From CAIOYC01 sp038327995 (GTDB lineage Bacteria; Pseudomonadota; Alphaproteobacteria; Caulobacterales; Caulobacteraceae), in assembly GCA_038327995.1 (NCBI GenBank), contig JBBQLP010000009.1:10242-74241 (forward strand): a stretch of DNA of 64,000 nt. The letters run 5' to 3'. Shown here piece by piece: positions 41,281-50,134 of the stretch (position 1 is the first letter of the stretch; each line of letters opens with the position of its first letter). The position numbers were made by a program, and so were the translations under genes. The notes beneath the pieces were generated by a model. The model had not been told where the DNA came from. It saw nothing but the letters and a program-made list of their open reading frames with translations, and made no database searches.

Positions 41281-44200
41281 CCCACCTTCACCACATTATC
41301 GTCGGAGTTGCGGTCGATCAGGGTATTGTAGGGATCGACGCCGCCGAATGTCGGTTTGCGATCAACCGTGAAATGCACAGTCTGGACGCCGGACTTGATC
41401 CGCACCCGCTGCAACACGATCACATCCTTTGAACTGAACGCGCCCTTGCCAGGTTCGGCGGCGAAGAGCCCGACCTCGACCTCCTCGTCCAGAGCCGGAC
41501 GGGCGAGCACCTTGCCTTGGCCATCGTCGTATTCCTTGCCGGACGAGCCCGGCGTGGTCCCGGCCTGAATTGTCAGAGCGACGTCGTATTTCCCGTCTGC
41601 GCGCTTGCTTACCGTCGCCGCCTTGGCCTTCAGATCGAAGAGGGTGATCTTCTCGAACAGGTCGGTGATGAGTTGTTGCTTCGCCGGGTCGGGCCCGGCC
41701 TCCTCGCGCAAATCTTTCAGGAACTCGAGCGTGGTCGGATAGGGGGCGGCCTTAAAGGCGAAGTCCTTCAAAAACCGTCGCAGGGCGCGGTTGACCGTTT
41801 CCTCGCCCAACTGGTCCTTCAATCGGTACATGACCAGCGAACCCTTGCGATAGTGGATGTAGCCCTGGTTCTCCACCCGATAGAGCGGTTGCTCGCCGAT
41901 GGGGTCGCCGCCCCGGGCCTTCAGATAGCTGTCGAGCTCGAACTTCAGGAACTTCCTGATCTGGTCACGGCCATAGAGGTGCTCCATGGCCATGATCGCG
42001 GAATACTGGGCGAAGGTTTCGTCCAGCATGGTGGAGCCCTGCACATTGGCGCCGATCACTTGGTGACCCCACCACTGGTGGCCAAGTTCGTGCGCGGTGA
42101 CGTATGTGACCATGTCGATGCGGCTGGCCGGGTCTTTCCTCGGATCGCCTTCCTTGAAGATGAAGCCGAGCCCTTCCGACCAGGGGATGGTGTTGGCGAA
42201 TGATTGTGCGAAGGAGCCCTGCGGCGCCGGGAACTCCAGTATGCGCGCCTGCCGGAACTGATAGGGCGAGAAATTGGCCTGATCGTAATCCAGCCCAGTC
42301 TTCAGGGCCGCGATCATACGGTCCACGTTCCATGGGTGGGCCTTATCGTAATAGATCGCCAGGTCCACGCCCTTGTAGGTCTCGCGCCGGATCTGATAGC
42401 GCGCGGACTGGATCGAGAAGAAATGGTTGATCGGCGCTTCGGTGCGGGTGTGAAGTGTGCGGCGACCGTTGGCCGTGACGTCCGAGAGCGCATAGCCGGG
42501 GGCGACAGGGGTCTGGTCCGCGTCGGTGGAGACGGTGATGTCGGCGTTGACCCAGTCGCTATCCTTACGGAACAGGTTGAACTGGCGTCCCGTCACATCC
42601 TCCAGCTTGGGCAGGCGAAGCTCGGCCGGGAGGCCGTATTTGCGCCGCTTGGCCCGGTCCTGCAGCGAGCCTGAACGGTCCATGCCGATCTCGGGCGAGA
42701 GGGCGTAGTTGTTCAGGAAAGTGCCGTTCTCGGAAATGGAGGTGATGTTGCCGTTGTTCTTGAAGCCTCGCTGCTCCCGGTCGGTCTGAAACGACAGGCG
42801 TCGCCGCTCGCCCGGCTGCATCGGGGTGTCGAAGGTGAAGATGCGGTAGTTGAAACGCTCGAAGGTGCGGGTGGGGCGCGCGCCCTCCACCGACAGGCTC
42901 ATGACCTTCAGGTCGCGGTCGAAACGGACGTGCAACTCCTTGATCGGACCAGCCGTGCGGTTCTCCAGCACATAGACGCCGTTGGTGACCGCTTTCAACT
43001 CGCGCGGGCGCAGGTCGACGCTCAGCATGACATCGGTGATCTTGGGCTGAGGCAGAGTCTCGTAGCGCAGGAGCGCTTTTTCGTAGTCGGCGCTGAACTT
43101 TTCGTTGTCCAGGTTGGTGCGATAGGCGTTCCAGACGTTGGTGTTCAGATAGATGAAGCCGCCGGTTCCAACCGCCACCACCAGAGCCATCGCCATGATC
43201 GCGCCCGCGCCGCCTCTGAGCCGGGCAGGCAACCGCCGCAGCCTCGGCATGAAGCGGGTCTCTGTTCCCCGGCGCCACAAGCCATAGGCCAGCACCAGCA
43301 AAACGAGCGCGATGGCGCTCCAGTAGAGCCGGAACCACCAAGCTCCGACGCCAGCAACACCGGTGCCGGTAAGGTCGGACAGCGGGACGCCAGGTCCCGA
43401 TGCGTATTGGTAGAGGTTATGCTCCAGGCCAAAGCTGCTCATGACGATGGTGGCGACGAAATAGACCAGCATCACCCCCCAGCCGATGAACTTGTGCGGC
43501 ACGAGGGCCTGCACGAAGACCGAGAGGGCGGCGAGCAGGAGGAAATCCAGGCTCTGAGGCAGCACATACCACCAGAGGTATTTGCCAAACTCGTAGTGGG
43601 TGTAGCCTTTGAAGGTCTGGATCGCCACGCCGACGAGGACGCTGATCAGCAGGGTCGAGATCAGCACGAGCGCGATGGCTATGACCTTGGGAACCACGAA
43701 GGCCCAATCGGGAACGGGTGTAGCGTCGACCAGTTCGTGGGTCTTCTTCTCCTGTTCGCGCCAGACCAGTTCACCCGAATAGTAGATCGCGATGACGAGG
43801 GCGATGGTCGAGAAATTGCCTTGCAGATTCGTGATCATCACCCGGGTCACGGGGTATAGCTGACCGCCATAGAGGGCGACGTCGGTGGCGAGCCAGAGGA
43901 AACCCACCGAAAGAATGATGCTGAGCCCGATCAGCACGAAATAGGCCGGGCTGCCGAACACCTGACCCATATCCAGCTTCGTGCGAACCCAAAGCTGCGC
44001 CAGAGTCGTGCCGGGGCCGAACACCGGGGTCGCTGCGGCCGCCGAAGTCGTGACCGGCGCGGCGACGCCAGCGTTCAGCGCAGCGCGTTTCGCCAGCTTC
44101 TCGGCCTTGCGCTTCTTGCCAGACAGGGCGGACGACTCGAACCGGAACAGGACATAGGCCAAGCCCAGCATGGCCACGCCGACCGCAATCCAGATTGCGC

Positions 44201-44924
44201 GGTTGAAGAGCAGCAATCCTTGCAACGGCGGGACCAGACTGTTGCTTTCGCTGGCGGTCCAGTAGCGAGTGGCTTCGCCGAACGCTCCGGCGCCGAAGGG
44301 CTCCCAAAGCGCCGAAATCGTTTCAAGTCCTGGCTTGCGCAACACGACCGACAGCACCGTGCGCAGGATCAGAAAGGCCACCACACCGATGTAGGTCCAC
44401 GTCATCGAGCGCGTGACCGTCGACAGGGCGAAAAAGAGCGCGGCGGAGATGAAGATGTCCGGCAAAGCCCAGATTAGGTAGGCCGAAGCGTAGTGCTGGA
44501 ACACGAACGGCCCCAGCGTCTCCTTGTCGACCCAGGGCGCCATCGCACCCAGCATCATGCCGAGCGGCACCGCCAGAAAGGCCAGGGCGGCAGCGATGAA
44601 GGCTCCGAGAAACCGGCCGTAGAGATAGTCGAACTTCGAGACCCGCGTGGTGCGCACGATAGGGCCATAGCCGGTCTCATCGTCCCGCGTGACCACGCCC
44701 GCCACGAAGGCGGTGGTAATGAACATGAATAAGGTCGAGAAGGCGATATTGGCGAAGATGATCGCGCTGGCGGCGTTTTTGTGGATGTTGCCGCCCGACC
44801 CGATGGACACGTTGGACGAGGCCACCAGCCCGAAGCTCAGTAGTCCGAACAGTACAACCGCCACCCAGAATACCGGGTTCTTCAGTTGATACCGGAACTC
44901 GAATCCGGCGATCTTGCCAAACAT
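41277..44924 (-). CDS. ABC-2 permease fused to M1-family aminopeptidase domain
   Basis: A 1215-residue fusion. Residues 1-600 are a duplicated ABC-2-type permease with about twelve membrane helices (FRYQLKNPVFWVAVVLFGLLSFG at the N-terminus, the second half beginning near LWVRTKLDMGQVFGSPAYFVLI). The remaining periplasmic part is M1-peptidase-like. It has the zinc motif HELGHQWWGHQ (His 945, Glu 946, His 949) followed by MLDETFAQYS with the third ligand. The ATP-binding subunit is encoded one base upstream. Such fusions occur in several proteobacteria, but their substrate is unknown. The start at 44924 (MFGKIAGFEF) is clear because the upstream frame overlaps the ATPase gene. Confidence 0.92.
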   Translation of the reverse strand: MFGKIAGFEFRYQLKNPVFWVAVVLFGLLSFGLVASSNVSIGSGGNIHKNAASAIIFANIAFSTLFMFITTAFVAGVVTRDDETGYGPIVRTTRVSKFDYLYGRFLGAFIAAALAFLAVPLGMMLGAMAPWVDKETLGPFVFQHYASAYLIWALPDIFISAALFFALSTVTRSMTWTYIGVVAFLILRTVLSVVLRKPGLETISALWEPFGAGAFGEATRYWTASESNSLVPPLQGLLLFNRAIWIAVGVAMLGLAYVLFRFESSALSGKKRKAEKLAKRAALNAGVAAPVTTSAAAATPVFGPGTTLAQLWVRTKLDMGQVFGSPAYFVLIGLSIILSVGFLWLATDVALYGGQLYPVTRVMITNLQGNFSTIALVIAIYYSGELVWREQEKKTHELVDATPVPDWAFVVPKVIAIALVLISTLLISVLVGVAIQTFKGYTHYEFGKYLWWYVLPQSLDFLLLAALSVFVQALVPHKFIGWGVMLVYFVATIVMSSFGLEHNLYQYASGPGVPLSDLTGTGVAGVGAWWFRLYWSAIALVLLVLAYGLWRRGTETRFMPRLRRLPARLRGGAGAIMAMALVVAVGTGGFIYLNTNVWNAYRTNLDNEKFSADYEKALLRYETLPQPKITDVMLSVDLRPRELKAVTNGVYVLENRTAGPIKELHVRFDRDLKVMSLSVEGARPTRTFERFNYRIFTFDTPMQPGERRRLSFQTDREQRGFKNNGNITSISENGTFLNNYALSPEIGMDRSGSLQDRAKRRKYGLPAELRLPKLEDVTGRQFNLFRKDSDWVNADITVSTDADQTPVAPGYALSDVTANGRRTLHTRTEAPINHFFSIQSARYQIRRETYKGVDLAIYYDKAHPWNVDRMIAALKTGLDYDQANFSPYQFRQARILEFPAPQGSFAQSFANTIPWSEGLGFIFKEGDPRKDPASRIDMVTYVTAHELGHQWWGHQVIGANVQGSTMLDETFAQYSAIMAMEHLYGRDQIRKFLKFELDSYLKARGGDPIGEQPLYRVENQGYIHYRKGSLVMYRLKDQLGEETVNRALRRFLKDFAFKAAPYPTTLEFLKDLREEAGPDPAKQQLITDLFEKITLFDLKAKAATVSKRADGKYDVALTIQAGTTPGSSGKEYDDGQGKVLARPALDEEVEVGLFAAEPGKGAFSSKDVIVLQRVRIKSGVQTVHFTVDRKPTFGGVDPYNTLIDRNSDDNVVKVG

Positions 44925-44925
44925 C

Positions 44926-45804
44926 TCAGGCCGCCTTGCGGGCGGTGTGCAGCGCGGAGAAGTAGACGTCCTCCAGTCCGCTCCGATGCGCCTCGAAACC
45001 ATCGCCGGGATCGGTGTCCGACAGGACGTGCACCACCGTGCGCCCGGCGAACAGGCGGGTGGAGATCACACTGTAGCGATCGCGGATGGCGGCAAGTTCG
45101 CTCTTGTCAATGGTCTTGGTCCAGATGCGGCCCTCGAGAATCTTCATCAGCTCGCCCGGCGCGCCGGTGCGCACGATCTTGCCCTCGGCGATGATCGCCA
45201 TGTTGGGACAAAGGTCCGCTACGTCTTCCACGATGTGAGTGGACAGGATCACCACCACGTTCTCGCCGATTTCGGCCAGAAGGTTCAGGAAGCGGTTTCG
45301 CTCCTCCGGGTCGAGCCCAGCGGTGGGCTCATCGACAATGATCAGGCGCGGCCCGCCGATCAGGGCCTGGGCGATGCCAAAGCGTTGGCGCATCCCGCCG
45401 GAGAACCCGGCTAGCGCTTTCTTGCGCACACCATAGAGGTTCACTTGTTCCAGCAGGCGCTCCACCTCGGCCTTGCGCGCCTTGCCGTTGGCGATGCCCT
45501 TCAGCACCGCCATCTGGTCCAGCATCTCGTAGGCCGAGACGCGCGGATAGACCCCGAAGTCTTGAGGCAGGTAGCCAAGGGTGCGGCGCAGGGCCTCCGG
45601 CTCCTTGATGACATCGATGTCGTCGAAGCGAATCTGCCCCGATGTGGGTGTCTGCAGAGTGGCTATGGAGCGCATCAGCGTCGACTTGCCCGCCCCGTTG
45701 GGACCCAGGAGCCCGTACATCCCGAACGGAATCGAGAGCGTGACGTTGTCTAGCGCCTTCACCCCGTTCGGATAGATGTGGGTCAGTTCGTCGATCTGCA
45801 GCAT
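44926..45804 (-). CDS. ABC transporter ATP-binding protein
   Basis: A 292-residue ABC ATPase partner of the permease/peptidase fusion. Walker A is GPNGAGKSTLMRS, the Q-loop LPQDFGVYPRVSAYE, the signature FSGGMRQRFGIAQAL, Walker B LIIVDEPTAGLDPEE and the switch His STHIVED. The C-terminal 70 residues are an extra regulatory domain of the CcmA/NatA type. The one-base gap to the next gene implies one operon and a stable complex at the inner membrane. Confidence 0.95.
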   Translation of the reverse strand: MLQIDELTHIYPNGVKALDNVTLSIPFGMYGLLGPNGAGKSTLMRSIATLQTPTSGQIRFDDIDVIKEPEALRRTLGYLPQDFGVYPRVSAYEMLDQMAVLKGIANGKARKAEVERLLEQVNLYGVRKKALAGFSGGMRQRFGIAQALIGGPRLIIVDEPTAGLDPEERNRFLNLLAEIGENVVVILSTHIVEDVADLCPNMAIIAEGKIVRTGAPGELMKILEGRIWTKTIDKSELAAIRDRYSVISTRLFAGRTVVHVLSDTDPGDGFEAHRSGLEDVYFSALHTARKAA

Positions 45805-45941
45805 GGTCTGGTCCCTGAAAGCCCGCCCCCGGGTTCAGGTGCACGCTGCACAATGGCGAGGATGGGTTCAAGTGAAACCCTGTTCATGATCGGCGCGCCG
45901 AGCCGCTTTATCGCTCCGCGCTTTGAGGCTAGGACACGCCC

Positions 45942-46631
45942 ATGCCAGACGCCTTCGCCATTCCCGCCCCGTCCGTCCCCTCGCTCCCCATCGAGGGGTC
46001 AACCGGTCGGTTCCCGGTCCACCGCATCTATTGCATCGGCCGTAACTACGGCGATCACGTGCGCGAGATGGGGGGCGACCCCAAGGACCAGCCGCCGATC
46101 TTCTTCATGAAGCCCGCCGACGCGGTGGTCGGGCCGGGCGACGCTGTTCCCTATCCGCCCTCCACCGCCAATCTGCATCACGAGATCGAGCTGGTCGTGG
46201 CGCTGAAGGGCGGCGGCGCGAATGTGCCGGTGGAGCGCGCGCTAGACCTGGTGTTCGGCCATGCCGCCGGGGTCGACCTGACCCGTCGCGACCTGCAGAA
46301 CAAGGCCAAGGACGCGGGTGCCCCGTGGGACAGCGCCAAGGGTTTCGACGCCTCCGCCCCCTGCGGCGCTATCCGCCCCGTGGACAAATGCGGCGCGCTG
46401 GACGGGCGTATCGCGCTCAGCGTCAACGGCGCTCCGAAGCAGGACAGCACCCTGTCCGACATGATCTGGAACGTGGCCGAGATCATCGCCCAATGCTCGC
46501 GCCTGTGGACCTTGCAGCCAGGCGATCTGATCTTCACCGGCACGCCCGATGGGGTAGGACCACTGGTTCGCGGGGACCGGGTGGAGGGCAAGGTTGAGGG
46601 CGTCGGAACCGTGAGCTTTGTCGTATCATGA
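45942..46631 (+). CDS. Fumarylacetoacetate/fumarylpyruvate hydrolase-family protein
   Basis: A 229-residue single-domain FAH-family hydrolase. The fold's blocks are IYCIGRNYGDHVREMGG, PIFFMKPADAVVGPGDAVPYP, LHHEIELVVALKGGG (metal-binding Glu residues), GVDLTRRDLQNKAKDAGAPW with metal Asp, and GDLIFTGTPDGVGPL. Its length suits fumarylpyruvate hydrolases (NagK/FAHD1 type) better than the 420-residue fumarylacetoacetases. The downstream zeta-GST gene overlaps as ATGA. Together they suggest the last steps of gentisate or homogentisate breakdown; the ring-cleaving dioxygenase is not here. Confidence 0.9.
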   Translation: MPDAFAIPAPSVPSLPIEGSTGRFPVHRIYCIGRNYGDHVREMGGDPKDQPPIFFMKPADAVVGPGDAVPYPPSTANLHHEIELVVALKGGGANVPVERALDLVFGHAAGVDLTRRDLQNKAKDAGAPWDSAKGFDASAPCGAIRPVDKCGALDGRIALSVNGAPKQDSTLSDMIWNVAEIIAQCSRLWTLQPGDLIFTGTPDGVGPLVRGDRVEGKVEGVGTVSFVVS

Positions 46632-47284
46632 GCCCGATCACGTCCCCTATGGTCCTCCACAGTTCTTGGCGCGCTTCCGGCCCCTATCGGGTGCGGATCG
46701 GATTGGCGTTGAAAGGCCTGACCTATGACTACGCCCCGGTGAACCTCGGTGCGGGCCAGCAGCACAAGGCCGAATACCGCGCGGTCAATCCGCAGAGGCT
46801 GGTGCCTGCGTTGGAGGTGGACGGGGTGGTGTTGACCCAGAGCCTCGCCATTCTGGAGTGGCTGGATGAGACCCATCCCGAGCCGCGGCTCCTGCCAAAG
46901 ACGCCGCTCGACCGGGTGGTGGTGCGCGCCATGGCTGACGTCATCGCCTGCGACATCCATCCGCTCAACAACCTGCGGGTCCTGCGCGCCCTCGACGCCA
47001 TGGGCGTGGGCAAGGCGCCGGTGGAGACCTGGGCGCAGCGTTGGATCACCGACGGCTTCAACGTGCTGGAGGGGATGATCGCCAAGCACGGGGGCGGCTG
47101 GTCGTTCGGCGATACGCCGACCCTCGCCGACTGCTGCCTGATCCCGCAGGTGTTCAACGCCAGCCGCTTCGGCGTGACACTAGAGGCCTTCCCGGCCATC
47201 GCCGCCGTGGCGGAAAGCGCCAAGGTCCACTCTGCCTTCATCGCGGCCGAACCGGCCAGACAGCCGGACGCGATACCGGCTTAG
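46628..47284 (+). CDS. Zeta-class GST: maleylacetoacetate/maleylpyruvate isomerase
   Basis: A 218-residue glutathione-dependent cis-trans isomerase. The thioredoxin-like domain has the zeta signature SSWRASGPYRVRIGLALKGL, with the catalytic Ser of SSxxS, then NPQRLVPALEVDG and LTQSLAILEWLDETHPEP. The helical domain has MADVIACDIHPLNNLRVLRAL. The start ATG lies in the ATGA overlap with the hydrolase gene, so translation is coupled. Whether maleylpyruvate or maleylacetoacetate is the substrate is undecided; the small hydrolase partner favours maleylpyruvate. Confidence 0.92.
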   Translation: MSPITSPMVLHSSWRASGPYRVRIGLALKGLTYDYAPVNLGAGQQHKAEYRAVNPQRLVPALEVDGVVLTQSLAILEWLDETHPEPRLLPKTPLDRVVVRAMADVIACDIHPLNNLRVLRALDAMGVGKAPVETWAQRWITDGFNVLEGMIAKHGGGWSFGDTPTLADCCLIPQVFNASRFGVTLEAFPAIAAVAESAKVHSAFIAAEPARQPDAIPA

Positions 47285-47303
47285 GCCCACGCCAAGGTCG
47301 TCT

Positions 47304-47585
47304 TCAGCTATCCTCGTTGAACCGGTCAGCGATCAGTTGCACTAGAGTTTCCAGCGCCTCGAAGGCGTCCGGCCCCTCGGCGGCGATCTCCACCTGCGAG
47401 CCGGGTCCGGCGGCGAGCATCATCAGGCCCATGATCGACTGTGCGTCGACGGTGGTTCCATCACGGCTAACGGTGACATGGGCGTCGAAGGCTGCGGCGG
47501 CCTTGACGAACTTGGCGGATGCCCGGGCGTGCAGGCCGCGCTCATTGACGATCAGGGCTGTAGCCGTAAGCACGTGGCCGCTCAC
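47304..47585 (-). CDS. ptsH: HPr phosphocarrier protein
   Basis: A 93-residue HPr of the alphaproteobacterial nitrogen-type PTS. The EI-phosphorylated His is in VNERGLHARASAKFV and the HprK-target Ser in VDAQSIMGLMMLAAG. No ATG is available. The GTG at 47585 lies in a GTGA overlap with the stop of the EIIA gene and has GGGGA upstream; a GTG four codons further on is the alternative. EI and EIIA-Ntr genes are elsewhere. Confidence 0.93.
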   Translation of the reverse strand: MSGHVLTATALIVNERGLHARASAKFVKAAAAFDAHVTVSRDGTTVDAQSIMGLMMLAAGPGSQVEIAAEGPDAFEALETLVQLIADRFNEDS

Positions 47586-47986
47586 TTGTCCCCGGCCAGC
47601 ACGTAGGAGGCCACGGAGATGTATTTGCGCCCAGCGTCCTGCGCATGGGCGACGCACGCCTGAAGATCGAGACGGTCGCGGATCGACGCCAGCTTGATCA
47701 GCATGGGCAGGTTTAGCCCCGCGATCACCTCCGCGTGGGTTTCATCCATCACCGAGATGGCGAGATTGGAAGGCGTGCCCCCGAACATATCGGTCAGCAG
47801 GATTACGCCCGAGCCGTCATCCACCAATGCGGCGGCCTCCACGATGTCGGTGCGGCGTTGCTCCATATTGTCAGACGGGCCAATGCAAACCGCCCGCACC
47901 GCCCGCTGCGGCCCGACTACGTGCTCCATAGCCGAGACGAACTCGTCCGCCAGCTTGCCGTGGGTGACGATCACCAGACCGATCAT
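47582..47986 (-). CDS. PTS EIIA component, mannose type
   Basis: A 134-residue EIIA of the mannose family, with the phosphorylatable His in MIGLVIVTHGKLADEF. Other blocks are GSGVILLTDMFGGTPSNLAI and GLNLPMLIKLAS. In alphaproteobacteria this protein accepts phosphate from HPr but lacks a sugar permease and acts in regulation, often through ChvG or polyhydroxybutyrate metabolism (family knowledge). It lies between hprK and ptsH, and its TGA overlaps the ptsH GTG. Confidence 0.93.
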   Translation of the reverse strand: MIGLVIVTHGKLADEFVSAMEHVVGPQRAVRAVCIGPSDNMEQRRTDIVEAAALVDDGSGVILLTDMFGGTPSNLAISVMDETHAEVIAGLNLPMLIKLASIRDRLDLQACVAHAQDAGRKYISVASYVLAGDK

Positions 47987-48059
47987 GCCTCGTCCTTGCG
48001 CGCCCCGCCCTCGTTCAACGCGCGCGCCGGTGCGCTTGATACGCCGGTTGACGCGGGAG

Positions 48060-48509
48060 TCAAAGCGGGCGCCGCAACGCAGCGAAGGCGGCGGCGAGGA
48101 CCTCTGGCGCGGCGGGGTTTCCTGCGGCGATGCGGATCAGCGGGACCGCCAGGCCCGCGATTTCGACCCGTTCAGGATCGGGGAAGCGCTCTATAGGGGT
48201 CTCGCTGTTCACAAGATCAACAACAAGGGCGATCTCGGCGAAGACGATGCAGGCTGGTGACGAGATAACGCCCATCCCTCTCACCTCGATCAACCCGGCC
48301 AGCACCTCTGGAGCCCGACCGAATACCTCTCTGCCCGAGCGCCAGACGATCACCCGGTCGTCCGCCACAAGATGAAAGTCGAGAGAAAGGGTGCGGAGTG
48401 CAAGGCTGCTCTTGCCCGCTCCAGAGTGACCGCGCAGGAGGACACCGCGCCAGAAGCCCTCGATGCGCCGGGCGACCAATGAAGCGTGCAATGTGTCAGG
48501 CGCGCTCAT
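48060..48509 (-). CDS. hprK: HPr kinase/phosphorylase, short alphaproteobacterial form
   Basis: A 149-residue HprK consisting only of the catalytic domain, as usual in alphaproteobacteria. The P-loop is VLLRGHSGAGKSSLALR; HLVADDRVIVW and LAGLIEVRGMGVI carry the catalytic Asp and the RG(M)G signature. It would phosphorylate the Ser of HPr encoded two genes downstream. Its ATG lies inside the last codons of chvG (14-base overlap), so the sensor and PTS genes are one transcription unit. Confidence 0.92.
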   Translation of the reverse strand: MSAPDTLHASLVARRIEGFWRGVLLRGHSGAGKSSLALRTLSLDFHLVADDRVIVWRSGREVFGRAPEVLAGLIEVRGMGVISSPACIVFAEIALVVDLVNSETPIERFPDPERVEIAGLAVPLIRIAAGNPAAPEVLAAAFAALRRPL

Positions 48510-50118
48510 TGCCCCGATCCAGGCGCGGCGCTGTCGCCTCCGGCAGGACGATCAGAAACCGCGCGCCGACGACGCCGCCATCCACTCCGACGCGATTCTC
48601 CGCCGTGATCCGCCCCCCATGCGCTTCGACGATCTGGCGGGCGATGGAGAGGCCGAGGCCGGAGTGCCCACCGAAACTGGCCCCAGCGCCCGGCTGACCC
48701 TTGGGCCGCTGGGTGTAGAAGCGCTCGAACACACTCTCCAGGTTATCGGGAGGAAGGCCCGGACCCTCGTCTTCGACCGCGATCACGATCCCGCGCCCTG
48801 GCTCGCGCCTGGCGGTCAAATTCACCGACCCGCCGGGCGGGCTGAAGGAGCGGGCGTTGTCGATCAGGTTGCGGAATACCTGGCTGAGCGGCCCCTCGCG
48901 TCCGAACACCCGCAGCGGCGCGGCGGGTCCAGCATAGGTCACGTCCGCCTCGCCGCCGCGTCGGGTGGCGCCGTAAAGCTCGCTGAGGTCACGCAGTAGG
49001 GCATCGAGATCGATGGCCCGGGGCGCGTCGCGCGACAGCTCCGCGTCCAGCCGTGAAGCGTTGGAGATGTCGGTGATCAGCCGGTCGAGCCGTCCGACAT
49101 CGTGCTTCAGGATCGGTAAGAGGCGCGCCTGGGCGGCGGGGGTTGGAGCCAGCTCCAGCGTCTCTACCGCTGAGCGGATCGAGGTCAGTGGATTCTTGAT
49201 CTCATGGCTGACGTCGGCGGCGAAGCGGTCGATGGCGTCCATCCGGTCGGATAGGGCGCTGGTCATCGCTTCCAGCGAGCGGGTTAGGTCGCCGACCTCG
49301 TCGTCCCGATCCGCTAGGTCGGGCAAGGACATTGTCCGCGCGCGTGAGAGCCGCACACTGTCCGCAGCCCGCGACAGGCGCATGATGGGGCGAGCAACGA
49401 GGAGATTGGCCAGCAGGGATGAGGCCAGGGTCACGGCGATGGCGATCAGGATGAAGGGCGCCAAGGCCCAGCGCTGGGCCGCCACGATCTGGTCTACATC
49501 GCCCGCTTCGAGGGTCAAAACCCCCAGCACGGCCTGCACGTGCTGGATCGGAATGGAGACGCTGACCACGCGGCGTCCATCGTCTGACGGGCGTAGTTCG
49601 GCCTCGGGCGATCCCTTCATGGCCATGGACACCTCCCGATCGAGGGCGGCGACGGCGCGGGCGTGCATCTCCGCGTCGCGGACTTCGCGAGGCTTTTGCC
49701 AAGGCCAGCGAAAGCCAGCCTCGCCCGGCTTGCGAGCGGGGGGTAGAGGTTGCTGCTGTATGCGGTCGGCGATGACAGAGCTGTCGGTGATCAGCGTCCC
49801 GTCCTTGTCGAACAGTCGGGCGCGCTGACTGCGGGACAGAAACAGAAGCTGGATCGTCTGCGCGGCGCGGGGTGCGATCAGCTCCGGCTCCGGCTCTCCC
49901 ACCGTCGCCGCTTTGGCGATGACGTTGGCTATAAAAGCGCCTTGCGTGTTGAGGCTGTCGAGCCGCGCCTCCACCAGCCCCCGCCGCGACTCGTTCAGCA
50001 CCAATGCGCCGACGATCAGCACCGCCAGGGCCAAAAAGTTCAGACCGATCAGCAGTCGTCCGAGCCGCGAGACGAACGTCGACGGAAGCACCGGCCGCCC
50101 GCGCTCGGGACGCGGCAA
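48496..50118 (-). CDS. chvG: ChvG-type sensor histidine kinase
   Basis: An inner-membrane kinase of about 540 residues. TM1 is LLIGLNFLALAVLIVGALVL, then a periplasmic stimulus-sensing domain to about residue 230, TM2 (FILIAIAVTLASSLLANLLVA) and HAMP. HisKA has the phospho-His in FAADVSHEIKNPLTSIRS, and the ATPase has FRNLIDNARSFSPPGG, VEDEGPGLP and GHSGLGLSIARQIVEAHGG. There is no ATG close to the TM1. I chose the TTG at 50118, 17 bases after the chvI stop; GTG 50091 and an ATG at 50166 overlapping chvI are alternatives. ChvG senses acid or envelope stress in relatives. Confidence 0.9.
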   Translation of the reverse strand: MPRPERGRPVLPSTFVSRLGRLLIGLNFLALAVLIVGALVLNESRRGLVEARLDSLNTQGAFIANVIAKAATVGEPEPELIAPRAAQTIQLLFLSRSQRARLFDKDGTLITDSSVIADRIQQQPLPPARKPGEAGFRWPWQKPREVRDAEMHARAVAALDREVSMAMKGSPEAELRPSDDGRRVVSVSIPIQHVQAVLGVLTLEAGDVDQIVAAQRWALAPFILIAIAVTLASSLLANLLVARPIMRLSRAADSVRLSRARTMSLPDLADRDDEVGDLTRSLEAMTSALSDRMDAIDRFAADVSHEIKNPLTSIRSAVETLELAPTPAAQARLLPILKHDVGRLDRLITDISNASRLDAELSRDAPRAIDLDALLRDLSELYGATRRGGEADVTYAGPAAPLRVFGREGPLSQVFRNLIDNARSFSPPGGSVNLTARREPGRGIVIAVEDEGPGLPPDNLESVFERFYTQRPKGQPGAGASFGGHSGLGLSIARQIVEAHGGRITAENRVGVDGGVVGARFLIVLPEATAPRLDRGNERA

Positions 50119-50134
50119 GCCTGGTTTCGCGGGC

